DNA of 64,000 nt from CAMLOF01 sp041913045 (lineage in GTDB: Bacteria > Pseudomonadota > Gammaproteobacteria > Burkholderiales > Burkholderiaceae_C). This document shows positions 50,064-59,637 of the stretch, one piece after another. The notes under the pieces are model-generated. The model ran no database searches, was not told the DNA's origin, and saw only the letters and a list, made by a program, of their open reading frames with translations. The stretch lies in NCBI GenBank assembly GCA_041913045.1, contig JAYSGB010000018.1, forward strand, positions 12,748 through 76,747, in the 5' to 3' direction. Position 1 is the first letter of the stretch. Each line of letters opens with the position of its first letter. The position numbers and the translations under genes are program-made.

Positions 50064-51884
50064 TTACTTCTTCTGCGGCGGCAAGTCCGTGCACGAACCG
50101 TGCGCCACCTCTGCCGCCATGCCGATGCTTTCGCCCAGCGTGGGGTGTGGGTGGATGGTCTTGCCAATATCCACCGCGTCGGCGCCCATCTCGATGGCCA
50201 GCGCGATCTCGCCGATCATGTCACCCGCATGGGTGCCCACGATGCCGCCGCCCAGGATCTTGCCATGGCCATGCGCTTCGGGACTGTCGTCGAACAGCAG
50301 CTTGGTGTATCCCTCGTCGCGGCCGTTGGCAATCGCACGGCCCGAAGCCGTCCACGGGAACAGGCCCTTCTTGACCTTGATGCCCTGCGCCTTGGCCTGG
50401 TCCTCGGTCAGGCCCACCCAGGCCACCTCGGGGTCGGTATAGGCCACGCTCGGAATCACCCGCGCGTTGAACGCGGCAGCAGCCAGTTCGGCGTTGCCTT
50501 GCAGTTCACCAGCAATCACCTCTGCCGCCACGTGCGCCTCGTGCACCGCCTTGTGCGCCAGCATGGGCTGGCCCACCACGTCGCCAATGGCGAAGATGTG
50601 CGGCACGTTGGTGCGCATCTGGATGTCGACGTTGATGAAGCCCCGGTCCGTCACGGCCACACCGGCCTTGTCGGCGGCAATCTTCTTGCCGTTGGGCGTG
50701 CGGCCCACGGCCTGCAGCACCAAGTCGTAGGTGCCTTCGGTCTTGGTGCCATCCAGCCCCTCGAACTGCACCTTGATGCCTTCGGGCGTGGCTTGCGCAC
50801 CCACGGTCTTGGTCTTCAACATGATGTTGTCGAAACGGTGGGCGTTCATCTTCTGCCACACCTTCACCAGGTCGCGGTCGGCGCCCTGCATCAGGCCGTC
50901 GAGCATTTCCACCACGTCCAGGCGCGCGCCCAGCGTGGAATACACCGTGCCCATCTCCAGGCCGATGATGCCGCCGCCGATGATGAGCATCTTCTTGGGC
51001 ACTTCCTTGAGCGCCAGAGCGCCCGTGCTGTCCACCACGCGCGGATCGTCGGGCATGAAGGGCAGGCGCACGGCCTGCGAACCGGCCGCGATGATGCACT
51101 TCTTGAACGCCACCACCTTCTTGGTGCCGGTCTTGTCCTGACCCGTGCCCGTGGTTTCTTCCACCTCCACGTGGTTGGGGCCCACGAAGGCGCCGTAGCC
51201 GCGCACGATGGTGACCTTGCGCATCTTGGCCATGGCCGCCAGGCCGCCCGTGAGCTTGCCGATGACCTTTTCCTTGTGACCGCGCAACTTGTCCACGTTG
51301 ACGCTGGGCGCGCCGAAGTCCACGCCCAGGTCGGCCATGTGGCTCACTTCATCCATGACGGCTGCCACGTGCAGCAGCGCCTTGGACGGGATGCAACCCA
51401 CGTTCAGGCAGACGCCACCCAGCGTCGCGTAGCGCTCCACGATCACGACCTTCAGGCCCAGGTCGGCCGCACGGAAGGCGGCGGAATAACCGCCAGGACC
51501 GGCGCCCAGCACCAGCACGTCGCACTCCACGTCGGCGTTGCCGCCGAAGCTGGCAGCCACGGGGGCAACCACTGGCGCTGCGGCCGCAGCCGGGGCAGCA
51601 GCGGGCGCAGGCGCGGCAGCCGGTGCCGGTGCTGCAGCGGCGTCACCCGCCACTTCCAGCGACAGCACCACCACGCCCTCGTTCACCTTGTCGCCGAGCT
51701 TAACCTTAAGTTCCTTCACCACGCCCGCGTGGCTGGAGGGAATCTCCATCGAAGCCTTGTCCGACTCCACCGTGATGAGCGACTGCTCGGCCTTGACCGT
51801 GTCGCCCGGTTTGACCAGCAGCTCGATGACCGCCACGTCCTTGAAGTCGCCGATATCGGGAACCTTGATGTCCATCAGTGCCAT
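50064..51884 (-). CDS. lpdA: Dihydrolipoyl dehydrogenase (E3) with N-terminal lipoyl domain
   Basis: 606 residues; the extra length over ordinary E3 (about 475) is one lipoyl domain at 1-80 with lipoyl Lys43 in VESDKASMEIP, plus an Ala/Pro linker. The flavoprotein part has the FAD motif VLGAGPGGYSAAFRAADLG, redox-active disulfide GGVCLNVGCIPSK, NAD motif IIGGGIIGLEMG, and C-terminal TIHPHPTLGES with the catalytic His-Glu. Reoxidises dihydrolipoamide of the pyruvate dehydrogenase complex. It is 12 bp behind aceF. Confidence 0.97.
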   Translation of the reverse strand: MALMDIKVPDIGDFKDVAVIELLVKPGDTVKAEQSLITVESDKASMEIPSSHAGVVKELKVKLGDKVNEGVVVLSLEVAGDAAAAPAPAAAPAPAAAPAAAAAPVVAPVAASFGGNADVECDVLVLGAGPGGYSAAFRAADLGLKVVIVERYATLGGVCLNVGCIPSKALLHVAAVMDEVSHMADLGVDFGAPSVNVDKLRGHKEKVIGKLTGGLAAMAKMRKVTIVRGYGAFVGPNHVEVEETTGTGQDKTGTKKVVAFKKCIIAAGSQAVRLPFMPDDPRVVDSTGALALKEVPKKMLIIGGGIIGLEMGTVYSTLGARLDVVEMLDGLMQGADRDLVKVWQKMNAHRFDNIMLKTKTVGAQATPEGIKVQFEGLDGTKTEGTYDLVLQAVGRTPNGKKIAADKAGVAVTDRGFINVDIQMRTNVPHIFAIGDVVGQPMLAHKAVHEAHVAAEVIAGELQGNAELAAAAFNARVIPSVAYTDPEVAWVGLTEDQAKAQGIKVKKGLFPWTASGRAIANGRDEGYTKLLFDDSPEAHGHGKILGGGIVGTHAGDMIGEIALAIEMGADAVDIGKTIHPHPTLGESIGMAAEVAHGSCTDLPPQKK

Positions 51885-51896
51885 GTTCGGGTTCCT

Positions 51897-53546
51897 TTAC
51901 AGCAACACGCGGCGGAAGTCCGCCAGGATCTGGCCCAGGTAGGCATTGAAGCGCGCTGCGGCGGCACCGTCGATCACGCGGTGGTCCCACGTCAGCGACA
52001 GCGGCAGCATCAGGCGCGGCACAAACTGCTTGCCGTCCCACTTGGGTTCCATCTGGCTCTTGCACACGCCCAGAATGGCCACCTCGGGCGCATTGATGAT
52101 GGGCGTGAAGTAACGCCCGCCAATGCCGCCCAGGCTAGAGATGGTGAAGGTCGCACCGCTCATGTCAGCGGGGCCCAGCTTGCCGTCGCGCGCCTTCTTG
52201 GCAAGCTCGCTCATCTCCTGGCTGATCTGCAGCACACCCTTCTTGTCGGCGTCCTTGATCACGGGCACCACCAAGCCGTTGGGCGTGTCTGCCGCAAAGC
52301 CGATGTGGTAGTACTGCTTGTAGACCAGCGCGTCGCCGTCCAACGAGCTGTTGAACTCGGGGAACTTCTTGAGCGCCGCCACACAGGCCTTGATGAGGAA
52401 AGCCAGCATGGTCACCTTAACGCCAGACTTCTCGTTCTCCTTGTTGGTGGACACGCGGAAGGCTTCGAGGTCGGTGATGTCGGCGTCGTCGTGGTTGGTC
52501 ACCGCCGGGATCATCACGGCGTTGCGCAGCAGGTTGGCACCGCTGATCTTCTTGATGCGGCCCAGTTCCTTGCGCTCGATGGGGCCGAACTTGGCGAAGT
52601 CCACCTTGGGCCAGGGGATGAGGCCCAGCTCGGAGCCGCCACCCGAAGCCGCAGGCGCCTTGGCAGCCTGAGCCAGGGTCTGGATGGCGCCAGCCATCAC
52701 CGACTTGGTGAAGCCCTGCACGTCTTCCAGCGTGATGCGGCCCTTGGCACCGGAGCCCTTGACCTCGGCCAGCGGCACGCCCAGTTCGCGGGCGAACTTG
52801 CGCACCGAAGGCGACGCGTGCGGCAGACCCAGCGCCGGGGTGGCGGTGGGGTTGTGCGCAGGGGCCGACACGGTGGCTGCAGCAGGTGCTGCAGCCGCGG
52901 CAACGGGTGCGGGCGCAGCAGCCACCGGCGCCGATGCGGGCGCAGGTGCAGCAGGAGCGGCCCCAGCGGCCACGGTGCCTTCCAGAATGGCCAGCAGGTC
53001 GCCGATGTTGACCTTGTCACCCAGTTTGACCTTCAACTCCTTGATCACGCCAGCGTGGCTGGAGGGAATCTCCATCGACGCCTTGTCGGACTCCACGGTG
53101 ATCAGGCTCTGTTCCACCCTGACCGTGTCGCCCGGCTTGACGAACACCTCGATCACGGCCACGTCCTTGAAGTCGCCAATGTCAGGCACACGGACTTCAA
53201 TGCTGCCGGTCGTCGCAGGGGCAGCCACGGGTGCGGCAACAGGTGCAGGCGCTGCTGCAACAGGCGCTGCGGGTGCAGCGGCAGGAGCGGGTGCGGGCGC
53301 AGCGGCCCCTTCGGCCTCCAGCACCAGCACAACAGAACCTTCACTCACCTTGTCACCCAACTTGATCTTGAACTCCTTGACCACGCCAGCGTGGCTGGAA
53401 GGAATCTCCATCGAGGCCTTGTCGCTCTCAACAGTCATCAGCGACTGGTCAACAGCGACCGTGTCACCCGGCTTCACCAGCAGCTCAATGACTGCCACTT
53501 CAGAAAAATCCCCGATGTCCGGGACCTTCACTTCAATCAGTGCCAT
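51897..53546 (-). CDS. aceF: Dihydrolipoamide acetyltransferase (E2 of pyruvate dehydrogenase)
   Basis: 549 residues. Two lipoyl domains (Lys43 and Lys155, both in VESDKASMEIPS) joined by Ala/Pro-rich linkers. A peripheral subunit-binding domain lies near 250-290 (ASPSVRKFARELGVPLAEVKG). The catalytic domain ends with the active-site LTWDHRVIDGAAAARF. Transfers the acetyl group to CoA. Between aceE and lpdA with 18- and 12-bp gaps. Confidence 0.97.
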   Translation of the reverse strand: MALIEVKVPDIGDFSEVAVIELLVKPGDTVAVDQSLMTVESDKASMEIPSSHAGVVKEFKIKLGDKVSEGSVVLVLEAEGAAAPAPAPAAAPAAPVAAAPAPVAAPVAAPATTGSIEVRVPDIGDFKDVAVIEVFVKPGDTVRVEQSLITVESDKASMEIPSSHAGVIKELKVKLGDKVNIGDLLAILEGTVAAGAAPAAPAPASAPVAAAPAPVAAAAAPAAATVSAPAHNPTATPALGLPHASPSVRKFARELGVPLAEVKGSGAKGRITLEDVQGFTKSVMAGAIQTLAQAAKAPAASGGGSELGLIPWPKVDFAKFGPIERKELGRIKKISGANLLRNAVMIPAVTNHDDADITDLEAFRVSTNKENEKSGVKVTMLAFLIKACVAALKKFPEFNSSLDGDALVYKQYYHIGFAADTPNGLVVPVIKDADKKGVLQISQEMSELAKKARDGKLGPADMSGATFTISSLGGIGGRYFTPIINAPEVAILGVCKSQMEPKWDGKQFVPRLMLPLSLTWDHRVIDGAAAARFNAYLGQILADFRRVLL

Positions 53547-53564
53547 GTTGTTGTCTCCGGTAAA

Positions 53565-56270
53565 TCAGGCGTACAGGGGGTTCACTTTGTCAGCGTTGAT
53601 GCCGTACTTGGCAATCGCCTCGGCCACCTTGGCCGCGGGCACCGTGCCCTCTTCGGCCAGGGCCTTGAGCGCGGCCACCACGATGTAGTGGCGGTTCACC
53701 TCGAAGTGCTCGCGCAGTTTGCTGCGGAAGTCACTGCGGCCGAAGCCGTCTGTGCCCAACACCTTGTAGGTACGGCCCTTCGGGATGAAGGGGCGAATCT
53801 GCTCGGCGTAGTTCTTCATGTAGTCGGTCGATGCCACCACCGGGCCAGCGTGCTTCTCCAGTTGCTGGGCCACGAACGGCACGCGCGGCGTTTCCAGCGG
53901 GTGCAGCAGGTTCCAGCGCTCGCAGTCCTGGCCATCGCGGGTCAGCTCGTTGAAGCTCGGGCAGCTCCACACGTTGGCAGCCACACCCCAGTCCTTCTCC
54001 AGCAGTTCCTGCGCCGCAATGCTTTCGCGCAGGATGGTGCCGGAACCCAGCAATTGCACGCGCGGGGTCAGCTTGGCGCCTTCCTTGCACAGGTACATGC
54101 CCTTGATGATCTGCTCTTCGGTGCCCGCGGTCAGACCCGGCATAGCGTAGTTTTCGTTGAGCAGCGTCAGGTAGTAGAAGACGTTTTCCTGCTTCTCCAC
54201 CATGCGTTTCAAGCCATGGTGCAGGATCACGCCCACCTCGTGCGCAAACGTCGGGTCGTAGCTGATGCAGTTGGGAATGGTGCCAGCCATGATGTGGCTG
54301 TGGCCGTCCTCGTGCTGCAGCCCTTCGCCGTTCAGGGTGGTGCGGCCAGACGTACCGCCCAGCAGGAAACCACGCGCCTGCATGTCGCCAGCCGCCCAGG
54401 CCAGATCGCCAATACGCTGGAAGCCGAACATCGAGTAGTAGACGTAGAACGGCACCATGATGCGGTTGCTGGTGCTGTAGCTGGTGGCTGCAGCAATCCA
54501 GCTCGACATGCCGCCCGCCTCGTTGATACCTTCCTGCAGGATCTGGCCAGCCTTGTCTTCCTTGTAGTACATCACCTGGTCTTTGTCCACCGGCGTGTAC
54601 TGCTGCCCCAGCGGGTTGTAGATACCCACCTGGCGGAACAGACCTTCCATGCCGAAGGTGCGGGCTTCGTCCACCAGAATCGGCACCACGCGCGGGCCCA
54701 GGGCCTGATCACGCAGCAATTGCGTCAAAAAGCGCACATAAGCCTGGGTGGTAGAGATTTCACGGCCTTCGGCGGTGGGTTCCAGCACAGCCTTGAAGGT
54801 TTCAAGCGCAGGCACGGTAAAGCTCTCGTCGGCCTTGGTGCGGCGCTTGGGCAGGTAGCCACCGAGTGCCTTGCGACGCTCGTGCAGGTACTTCATTTCA
54901 GGCGTATCGTCTGCCGGCTTGTAGAAAGGAATCTTAGGCAGCTCGCTGTCCGGGATCGGAATATTGAAGCGATCGCGCATGTAACGCACGTCATCGTCCG
55001 TCAACTTCTTGGTCTGGTGCACGGTGTTCTTGCCTTCGCCGGCCTTGCCCATGCCAAAACCCTTGACCGTCTTGATCAGCAGAACCGTGGGCTGCCCCTT
55101 GTGGTTTACGGCCTTGTGGTAAGCGGCGTACACCTTCTGCGGATCATGGCCGCCACGCTTGAGAGCCCAGATCTCGTCGTCGGACATGTGGGCGACAAGC
55201 TCCAACGCCTTCGGATCGCGACCGAAAAAGTGCTTGCGCACGTAGGCACCGTCGTTGGCCTTGAAGGCCTGGTAGTCGCCATCGAGGGTTTCCATCATGA
55301 TCTTGCGCAAGGCGCCGTCCTTGTCGCGCGCCAGCAAGTTATCCCACTCCTGGCCCCACAACAGCTTGATCACGTTCCAGCCAGAACCGCGGAACTCACC
55401 TTCCAGTTCCTGGATGATCTTGCCGTTGCCACGCACCGGGCCGTCCAAGCGCTGCAGGTTGCAGTTGATCACGAAGATGAGGTTGTCCAGCCCCTCGCGC
55501 GCCGCCAAGCCAATGGCGCCCAGGCTTTCCGGCTCGTCCATTTCACCGTCACCGCAGAACACCCAGACCTTGCGGTTTTCGGTGTTGGCAATGCCGCGGG
55601 CGTGCAGGTACTTCAGAAAGCGCGCCTGGTAAATGGCCATCAACGGGCCCAGGCCCATGGACACCGTGGGGAACTGCCAGAACTCGGGCATCAACTTCGG
55701 ATGCGGATAGCTGGAGAGTCCCTTGCCATCCACTTCCTGACGGAAGTTCAGCAGTTGCTCCTCGGTCAAACGGCCTTCCAGGTAGGCGCGCGCATACACC
55801 CCAGGCGCCACGTGGCCCTGGATGTAAAGGCAATCACCGCCATGACCTTCGCTTTCAGCGTGCCAGAAGTGGTTGAAGCCAGCACCAAACATGTGTGCCA
55901 GTGAGGCGAACGAGCCAATGTGCCCACCCAGGTCGCCACCATCGGCCGGGTTGTGACGATTAGCCTTGACGACCATGGCCATGGCGTTCCAGCGCATGTA
56001 GGCACGCAGGCGCTCTTCAATCTCGATATTGCCCGGGCAACGAGCCTCCTGATCAGGCTCGATGGTGTTGACGTAACCCGTGGTGGCAGAGAACGGCATG
56101 TCAATGCTGTTTTCGCGCGCCTCTTCCAGCAACTGTTCCAGCAGGAAGTGAGCCCGTTCGGCCCCCTCCTTCTCGATCACCGCGTTCAGGGCATCCAGCC
56201 ATTCACGGGTTTCCTGGTGGTCGATGTCGGGCTGGCCGATGCCTTGCGCCGGATTGGGGCTCGCGGACAT
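53565..56270 (-). CDS. aceE: Pyruvate dehydrogenase E1 component (homodimeric type)
   Basis: 901 residues, ThDP-dependent decarboxylase. N-terminal DIDHQETREWLDAL and RWNAMAMVVKANR are typical. The ThDP-binding motif is GDGEMDEPES, followed further on by NCNLQRLDGPVRGNGKIIQELE. The C-terminal part has LGTDGFGRSD. First gene of the aceE-aceF-lpdA operon. The leader upstream (56271-56438) is shared with the divergent sensor kinase. Confidence 0.98.
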   Translation of the reverse strand: MSASPNPAQGIGQPDIDHQETREWLDALNAVIEKEGAERAHFLLEQLLEEARENSIDMPFSATTGYVNTIEPDQEARCPGNIEIEERLRAYMRWNAMAMVVKANRHNPADGGDLGGHIGSFASLAHMFGAGFNHFWHAESEGHGGDCLYIQGHVAPGVYARAYLEGRLTEEQLLNFRQEVDGKGLSSYPHPKLMPEFWQFPTVSMGLGPLMAIYQARFLKYLHARGIANTENRKVWVFCGDGEMDEPESLGAIGLAAREGLDNLIFVINCNLQRLDGPVRGNGKIIQELEGEFRGSGWNVIKLLWGQEWDNLLARDKDGALRKIMMETLDGDYQAFKANDGAYVRKHFFGRDPKALELVAHMSDDEIWALKRGGHDPQKVYAAYHKAVNHKGQPTVLLIKTVKGFGMGKAGEGKNTVHQTKKLTDDDVRYMRDRFNIPIPDSELPKIPFYKPADDTPEMKYLHERRKALGGYLPKRRTKADESFTVPALETFKAVLEPTAEGREISTTQAYVRFLTQLLRDQALGPRVVPILVDEARTFGMEGLFRQVGIYNPLGQQYTPVDKDQVMYYKEDKAGQILQEGINEAGGMSSWIAAATSYSTSNRIMVPFYVYYSMFGFQRIGDLAWAAGDMQARGFLLGGTSGRTTLNGEGLQHEDGHSHIMAGTIPNCISYDPTFAHEVGVILHHGLKRMVEKQENVFYYLTLLNENYAMPGLTAGTEEQIIKGMYLCKEGAKLTPRVQLLGSGTILRESIAAQELLEKDWGVAANVWSCPSFNELTRDGQDCERWNLLHPLETPRVPFVAQQLEKHAGPVVASTDYMKNYAEQIRPFIPKGRTYKVLGTDGFGRSDFRSKLREHFEVNRHYIVVAALKALAEEGTVPAAKVAEAIAKYGINADKVNPLYA

Positions 56271-56438
56271 GTTTGTCTCCTAAAGGTACGTCAGGGAAGG
56301 TTAGGCGATTTACACGCCATGCCGCAAGTGTCTCATGAAATTTCTCATTTTTCAACATGTGCCTATTGATTTCTTATTGTGAAATTCAAGCAAATCAAGA
56401 CGACTCAATGGCATTGCGGCTCCTATAGACTTCACGCC

Positions 56439-58937
56439 ATGTCGAACACCCCTCTGCCCGCCAAACAGCGGCTCTCTCTTGCGAACCGGTGGAAGATCTG
56501 GTGGCGCAAGCTGTCGCCCGCACGGCAGGACCGCATCGCCACGCTCGGCCCCCTGCTCTCCGTGCTGCTTTTTCTCTCTGCCATCGTTGCAGCCATTACA
56601 TATTTCACGCTGGAAGAGATTGACCGCGAACAGGAGGCGGTGACCCGTGACGTTGAATACGCTCAGCAACGCCTGAGGCTGCGCCTTCTGGAACGACAGG
56701 AACAGCTCATGCGCGTTGCGCGCGACGTCTCCAACAAGGAGATAGAAGAGACTGAGTTCAATTTCCAGAGCGAATCGCTGGTCGCCCAATACCCGGAACT
56801 CCTGGCCATCACCTGGGTGAACGCGCGGCGCGAGATCGTCACCTCCTACGCCTCGCCAAGCGCGCCTGAGTCCTTGAGCCGTGAAGCGGGCTCCACCCTT
56901 CATGCGGGCGAAACAGACGGCAGCTTCGAGTTGGCCAGGGACCTGCACCAGCCCATCTACTCCCGCCCGCTGGGGCGGCCCAACGAGCCAAAGACCGTCA
57001 TGCTCGTCATTCCCTTGAACGAGCAAGGGCGCTTCAATGGAGCGGTGGTCGCTGAATACTCCATAGACGGGCTGTTGCGGTTCGGCGTACCGCCCGAGGT
57101 GATGGCCCGATACGCCGTTGCCTTGCTGGACGAGCAGCAGAACGTGCTCGCGGGCACCGTGCACTTCAACGCCAACGGCGGCCCGCGCCGTCTGCCGTGG
57201 TCCATCAAACCGCAAGTGCACGACATTCCGGTGTCCCCCATAGGTAACAGCCTCATCATCCGCGCCGAGGGGTACCGCACCTCCAAGGACACCATGGGCG
57301 AGGCCTTCTTCTGGATCGTCGGCGCGCTGAGCGCTTTGACCGTCTGGATGCTGCTGGCCAACATGCGACACACCCGCCGCCGCCTGCAAGCCCAACGCGC
57401 CCTGGTCGCCGAGACCAACTTCCGACGCGCCATGGAAAACTCGATGCTCACCGGCATGCGGGCATTGGACATGGACGGCAGGATCAGCTACGTCAACCCC
57501 GCGTTCTGCAGCATGACGGGCTGGACTGATGACGAACTTATTGGATGTGCAGCGCCCTTCCCGTATTGGCCCGAATCCGAACACGAAGTTCTGGCCGCAC
57601 GGCTGGAAGAGGAAATCCAGGGGCGCTCCACGCCTGGTGGTTTCGAGGTGCCCGTCAAACGCAAGAATGGCAGCATCTTCTATGCCCGACTGTACGTCTC
57701 GCCCCTCATCGACCCTCAAGGCCGCCAGACAGGCTGGATGACGTCCATGACGGACATCACCGAGCCCAAGCGCATCCGCGAGGAACTGACTGCCTCCTAC
57801 GAGCGCTTCACCACCGTGCTTGACAGTCTGGACGCCGCCATCTCCGTCGCGCCACTCAGCAGCTCCGAGCTGCTGTTTGCCAACAAGATGTACCGCACCT
57901 GGTTCGGCACCAGCGGCCACGGCCACCGCGTCATGGTCGATCTGGCCTCCAACCTGCCAGCCACCAACCACGCAGAAAACGGTGATCAGGTGGACGTGCT
58001 GGCAGGTCTGCCGACCAATGCGCTGCTGGAGGCGTCGGCAGAAAACGCGGAGGTTTACATCCCCGATCTGGACAAATGGCTGGAGATGCGTACCCGCTAC
58101 CTGACCTGGGTTGACGGTCGCCTCGCGCAAATGGTCATTGCCACCGACATCACCGCACGCCGCCACGCCGAAGAGCAGGCAGCACTGCAAGCTGAAAGGG
58201 CGGAAACTGCCAGCCGACTCATCACCATGGGCGAAATGGCTTCCAGCGTGGCGCACGAGTTGAACCAACCGCTCACCGCCATCAGCAACTATTGCAGCGG
58301 CATGATTTCACGGCTGCACAGGCAACAGATCGACCAGGACGAACTGCTCAATGCGCTTGAGAAGACTGCACGACAGGCACAGCGTGCCGGGCAGATCATT
58401 CAGCGCATCCGTGCATTCGTGAAGCGAAGCGAACCCAATCCCACGCTCTCTGACGTGGCCCAAATGGTCAGCAACGCCACCGAACTTGCCGAAATCGAAT
58501 TGCGCCGCAACCTGATCCGCCTGAGCACCTACGTGGCTGCGCGCCTGCCCTACCTCATGGTCGATCCGATCCTGATCGAACAGGTGCTCATCAACCTGAT
58601 CAAAAACGCGGGCGAAGCCATTCTGGAGGCCAAGCGCCCCCCCGCCCAGCGCCAGATCGAACTGAAAGTGGCGCCACGGCACGTGGAAGGGGTGGAAGTG
58701 ATTGAGTTTGCCGTGCAAGACAGCGGCAAGGGCGTTCCACCAGAAATGCTCGAACGCATCTATGAAGCGTTCTACAGCACCAAGGCCGAAGGCATGGGGA
58801 TCGGCCTCAAACTGTGCCGCTCCATAGTCGAGTCACACCATGGCAGACTGCAAGCGCGAAACCTCTACAATGGCGACGAGATCACAGGCTGCGAATTCAG
58901 TTTCTGGATTCCAGTCTCGGCGCAGGTCAAGGTTTGA
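56439..58937 (+). CDS. PAS-domain sensor histidine kinase (FixL/DctB-like)
   Basis: 832 residues. TM1 at about 36-57 and TM2 at about 290-312 enclose a periplasmic sensor domain of about 230 residues. Two cytoplasmic PAS domains follow (first: FRRAMENSMLTGMRALDMDG with a PAC segment TGWMTSMTDITEPKR; second: ERFTTVLDSLDAAISV). The HisKA domain has His606 in VAHELNQPLTAI, typical of the FixL/DctB group. HATPase_c has NLIKNAGEA, DSGKGV and GMGIGLKLCRSIVE. No Shine-Dalgarno precedes ATG 56439; GTG 56379 is an alternative start. The FixJ-type regulator follows. The ligand is unknown. Confidence 0.92.
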   Translation: MSNTPLPAKQRLSLANRWKIWWRKLSPARQDRIATLGPLLSVLLFLSAIVAAITYFTLEEIDREQEAVTRDVEYAQQRLRLRLLERQEQLMRVARDVSNKEIEETEFNFQSESLVAQYPELLAITWVNARREIVTSYASPSAPESLSREAGSTLHAGETDGSFELARDLHQPIYSRPLGRPNEPKTVMLVIPLNEQGRFNGAVVAEYSIDGLLRFGVPPEVMARYAVALLDEQQNVLAGTVHFNANGGPRRLPWSIKPQVHDIPVSPIGNSLIIRAEGYRTSKDTMGEAFFWIVGALSALTVWMLLANMRHTRRRLQAQRALVAETNFRRAMENSMLTGMRALDMDGRISYVNPAFCSMTGWTDDELIGCAAPFPYWPESEHEVLAARLEEEIQGRSTPGGFEVPVKRKNGSIFYARLYVSPLIDPQGRQTGWMTSMTDITEPKRIREELTASYERFTTVLDSLDAAISVAPLSSSELLFANKMYRTWFGTSGHGHRVMVDLASNLPATNHAENGDQVDVLAGLPTNALLEASAENAEVYIPDLDKWLEMRTRYLTWVDGRLAQMVIATDITARRHAEEQAALQAERAETASRLITMGEMASSVAHELNQPLTAISNYCSGMISRLHRQQIDQDELLNALEKTARQAQRAGQIIQRIRAFVKRSEPNPTLSDVAQMVSNATELAEIELRRNLIRLSTYVAARLPYLMVDPILIEQVLINLIKNAGEAILEAKRPPAQRQIELKVAPRHVEGVEVIEFAVQDSGKGVPPEMLERIYEAFYSTKAEGMGIGLKLCRSIVESHHGRLQARNLYNGDEITGCEFSFWIPVSAQVKV

Positions 58938-58992
58938 CGATCCAGGCAGCAAGGCCGGAAGTCATGCCGGCCAGACAACGAGAAAGAGTGAG

Positions 58993-59619
58993 ATGAGCTT
59001 GATTCCGAAACGAGGCACGGTGTATGTGGTGGACGACGACGAAGCCGTCCGGGACTCACTCCAGTGGTTGCTTGAAGGTAAGGACTATAGGGTCCGTTGT
59101 TTCGAATCCGCCGAGGCGTTTCTCAGCCGCTACGACCCCCGCGAGGTCGCGTGCCTGATCGCAGACATTCGCATGGGCGGCATGAGCGGCATGGAGTTGC
59201 AAGAGCGCCTGATGGAACGCCAGTCCCCTCTTCCCATCGTTTTCATCACCGGTCACGGCGACGTGCCCATGGCGGTGGAATCGATGAAGAAAGGCGCGCT
59301 GGACTTCATTCAAAAGCCCTTCAACGAAGACCAGTTGCTCGGCCTCGTTGAGCGCATGCTCGAAAAAGCCCGCGAATCGTTCGCCGTACACCAGCAGGCC
59401 GCCAACCGTGACGCTCTGCTGGCCAAGCTCACCACACGCGAGTCGCAAGTGCTCGAACGCATTGTTGCTGGCCGCCTGAACAAGCAGATCGCCGACGACC
59501 TCGGCATCAGCATCAAGACGGTGGAGGCGCACCGCGCCAACATCATGGAAAAACTGGCGGCCAACACCGTGGCCGACCTGCTCAAGATTGCCTTGGCCCC
59601 CAACCAGCCCAAGGCCTGA
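58993..59619 (+). CDS. FixJ-family response regulator (REC plus LuxR-type HTH)
   Basis: 208 residues. Receiver with acidic pocket VVDDDEAV, phospho-acceptor Asp58 in LIADIRMGGMSG, Thr in FITGHGDV and Lys in FIQKPF. C-terminal LuxR/GerE helix-turn-helix: LTTRESQVLERIVAGRLNKQIADDLGISIKTVEAHRANIMEKL. Cognate to the kinase 55 bp upstream. A frame open upstream to 58840 overlaps the kinase and is not used. GAGTGAG precedes the ATG. Targets unknown; aceE, just across the divergent region, is a candidate. Confidence 0.94.
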   Translation: MSLIPKRGTVYVVDDDEAVRDSLQWLLEGKDYRVRCFESAEAFLSRYDPREVACLIADIRMGGMSGMELQERLMERQSPLPIVFITGHGDVPMAVESMKKGALDFIQKPFNEDQLLGLVERMLEKARESFAVHQQAANRDALLAKLTTRESQVLERIVAGRLNKQIADDLGISIKTVEAHRANIMEKLAANTVADLLKIALAPNQPKA

Positions 59620-59637
59620 CCCGTACCCTGTAGATAA

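Noticed and set aside
50100..55904. A 1934-codon open frame on the plus strand opposite aceE, aceF and lpdA
   Set aside because: It is fully antisense to three well-conserved genes, is rich in His, Gln, Val and Ala as GC-rich shadow frames are, and has no ribosome binding site or recognisable domain.
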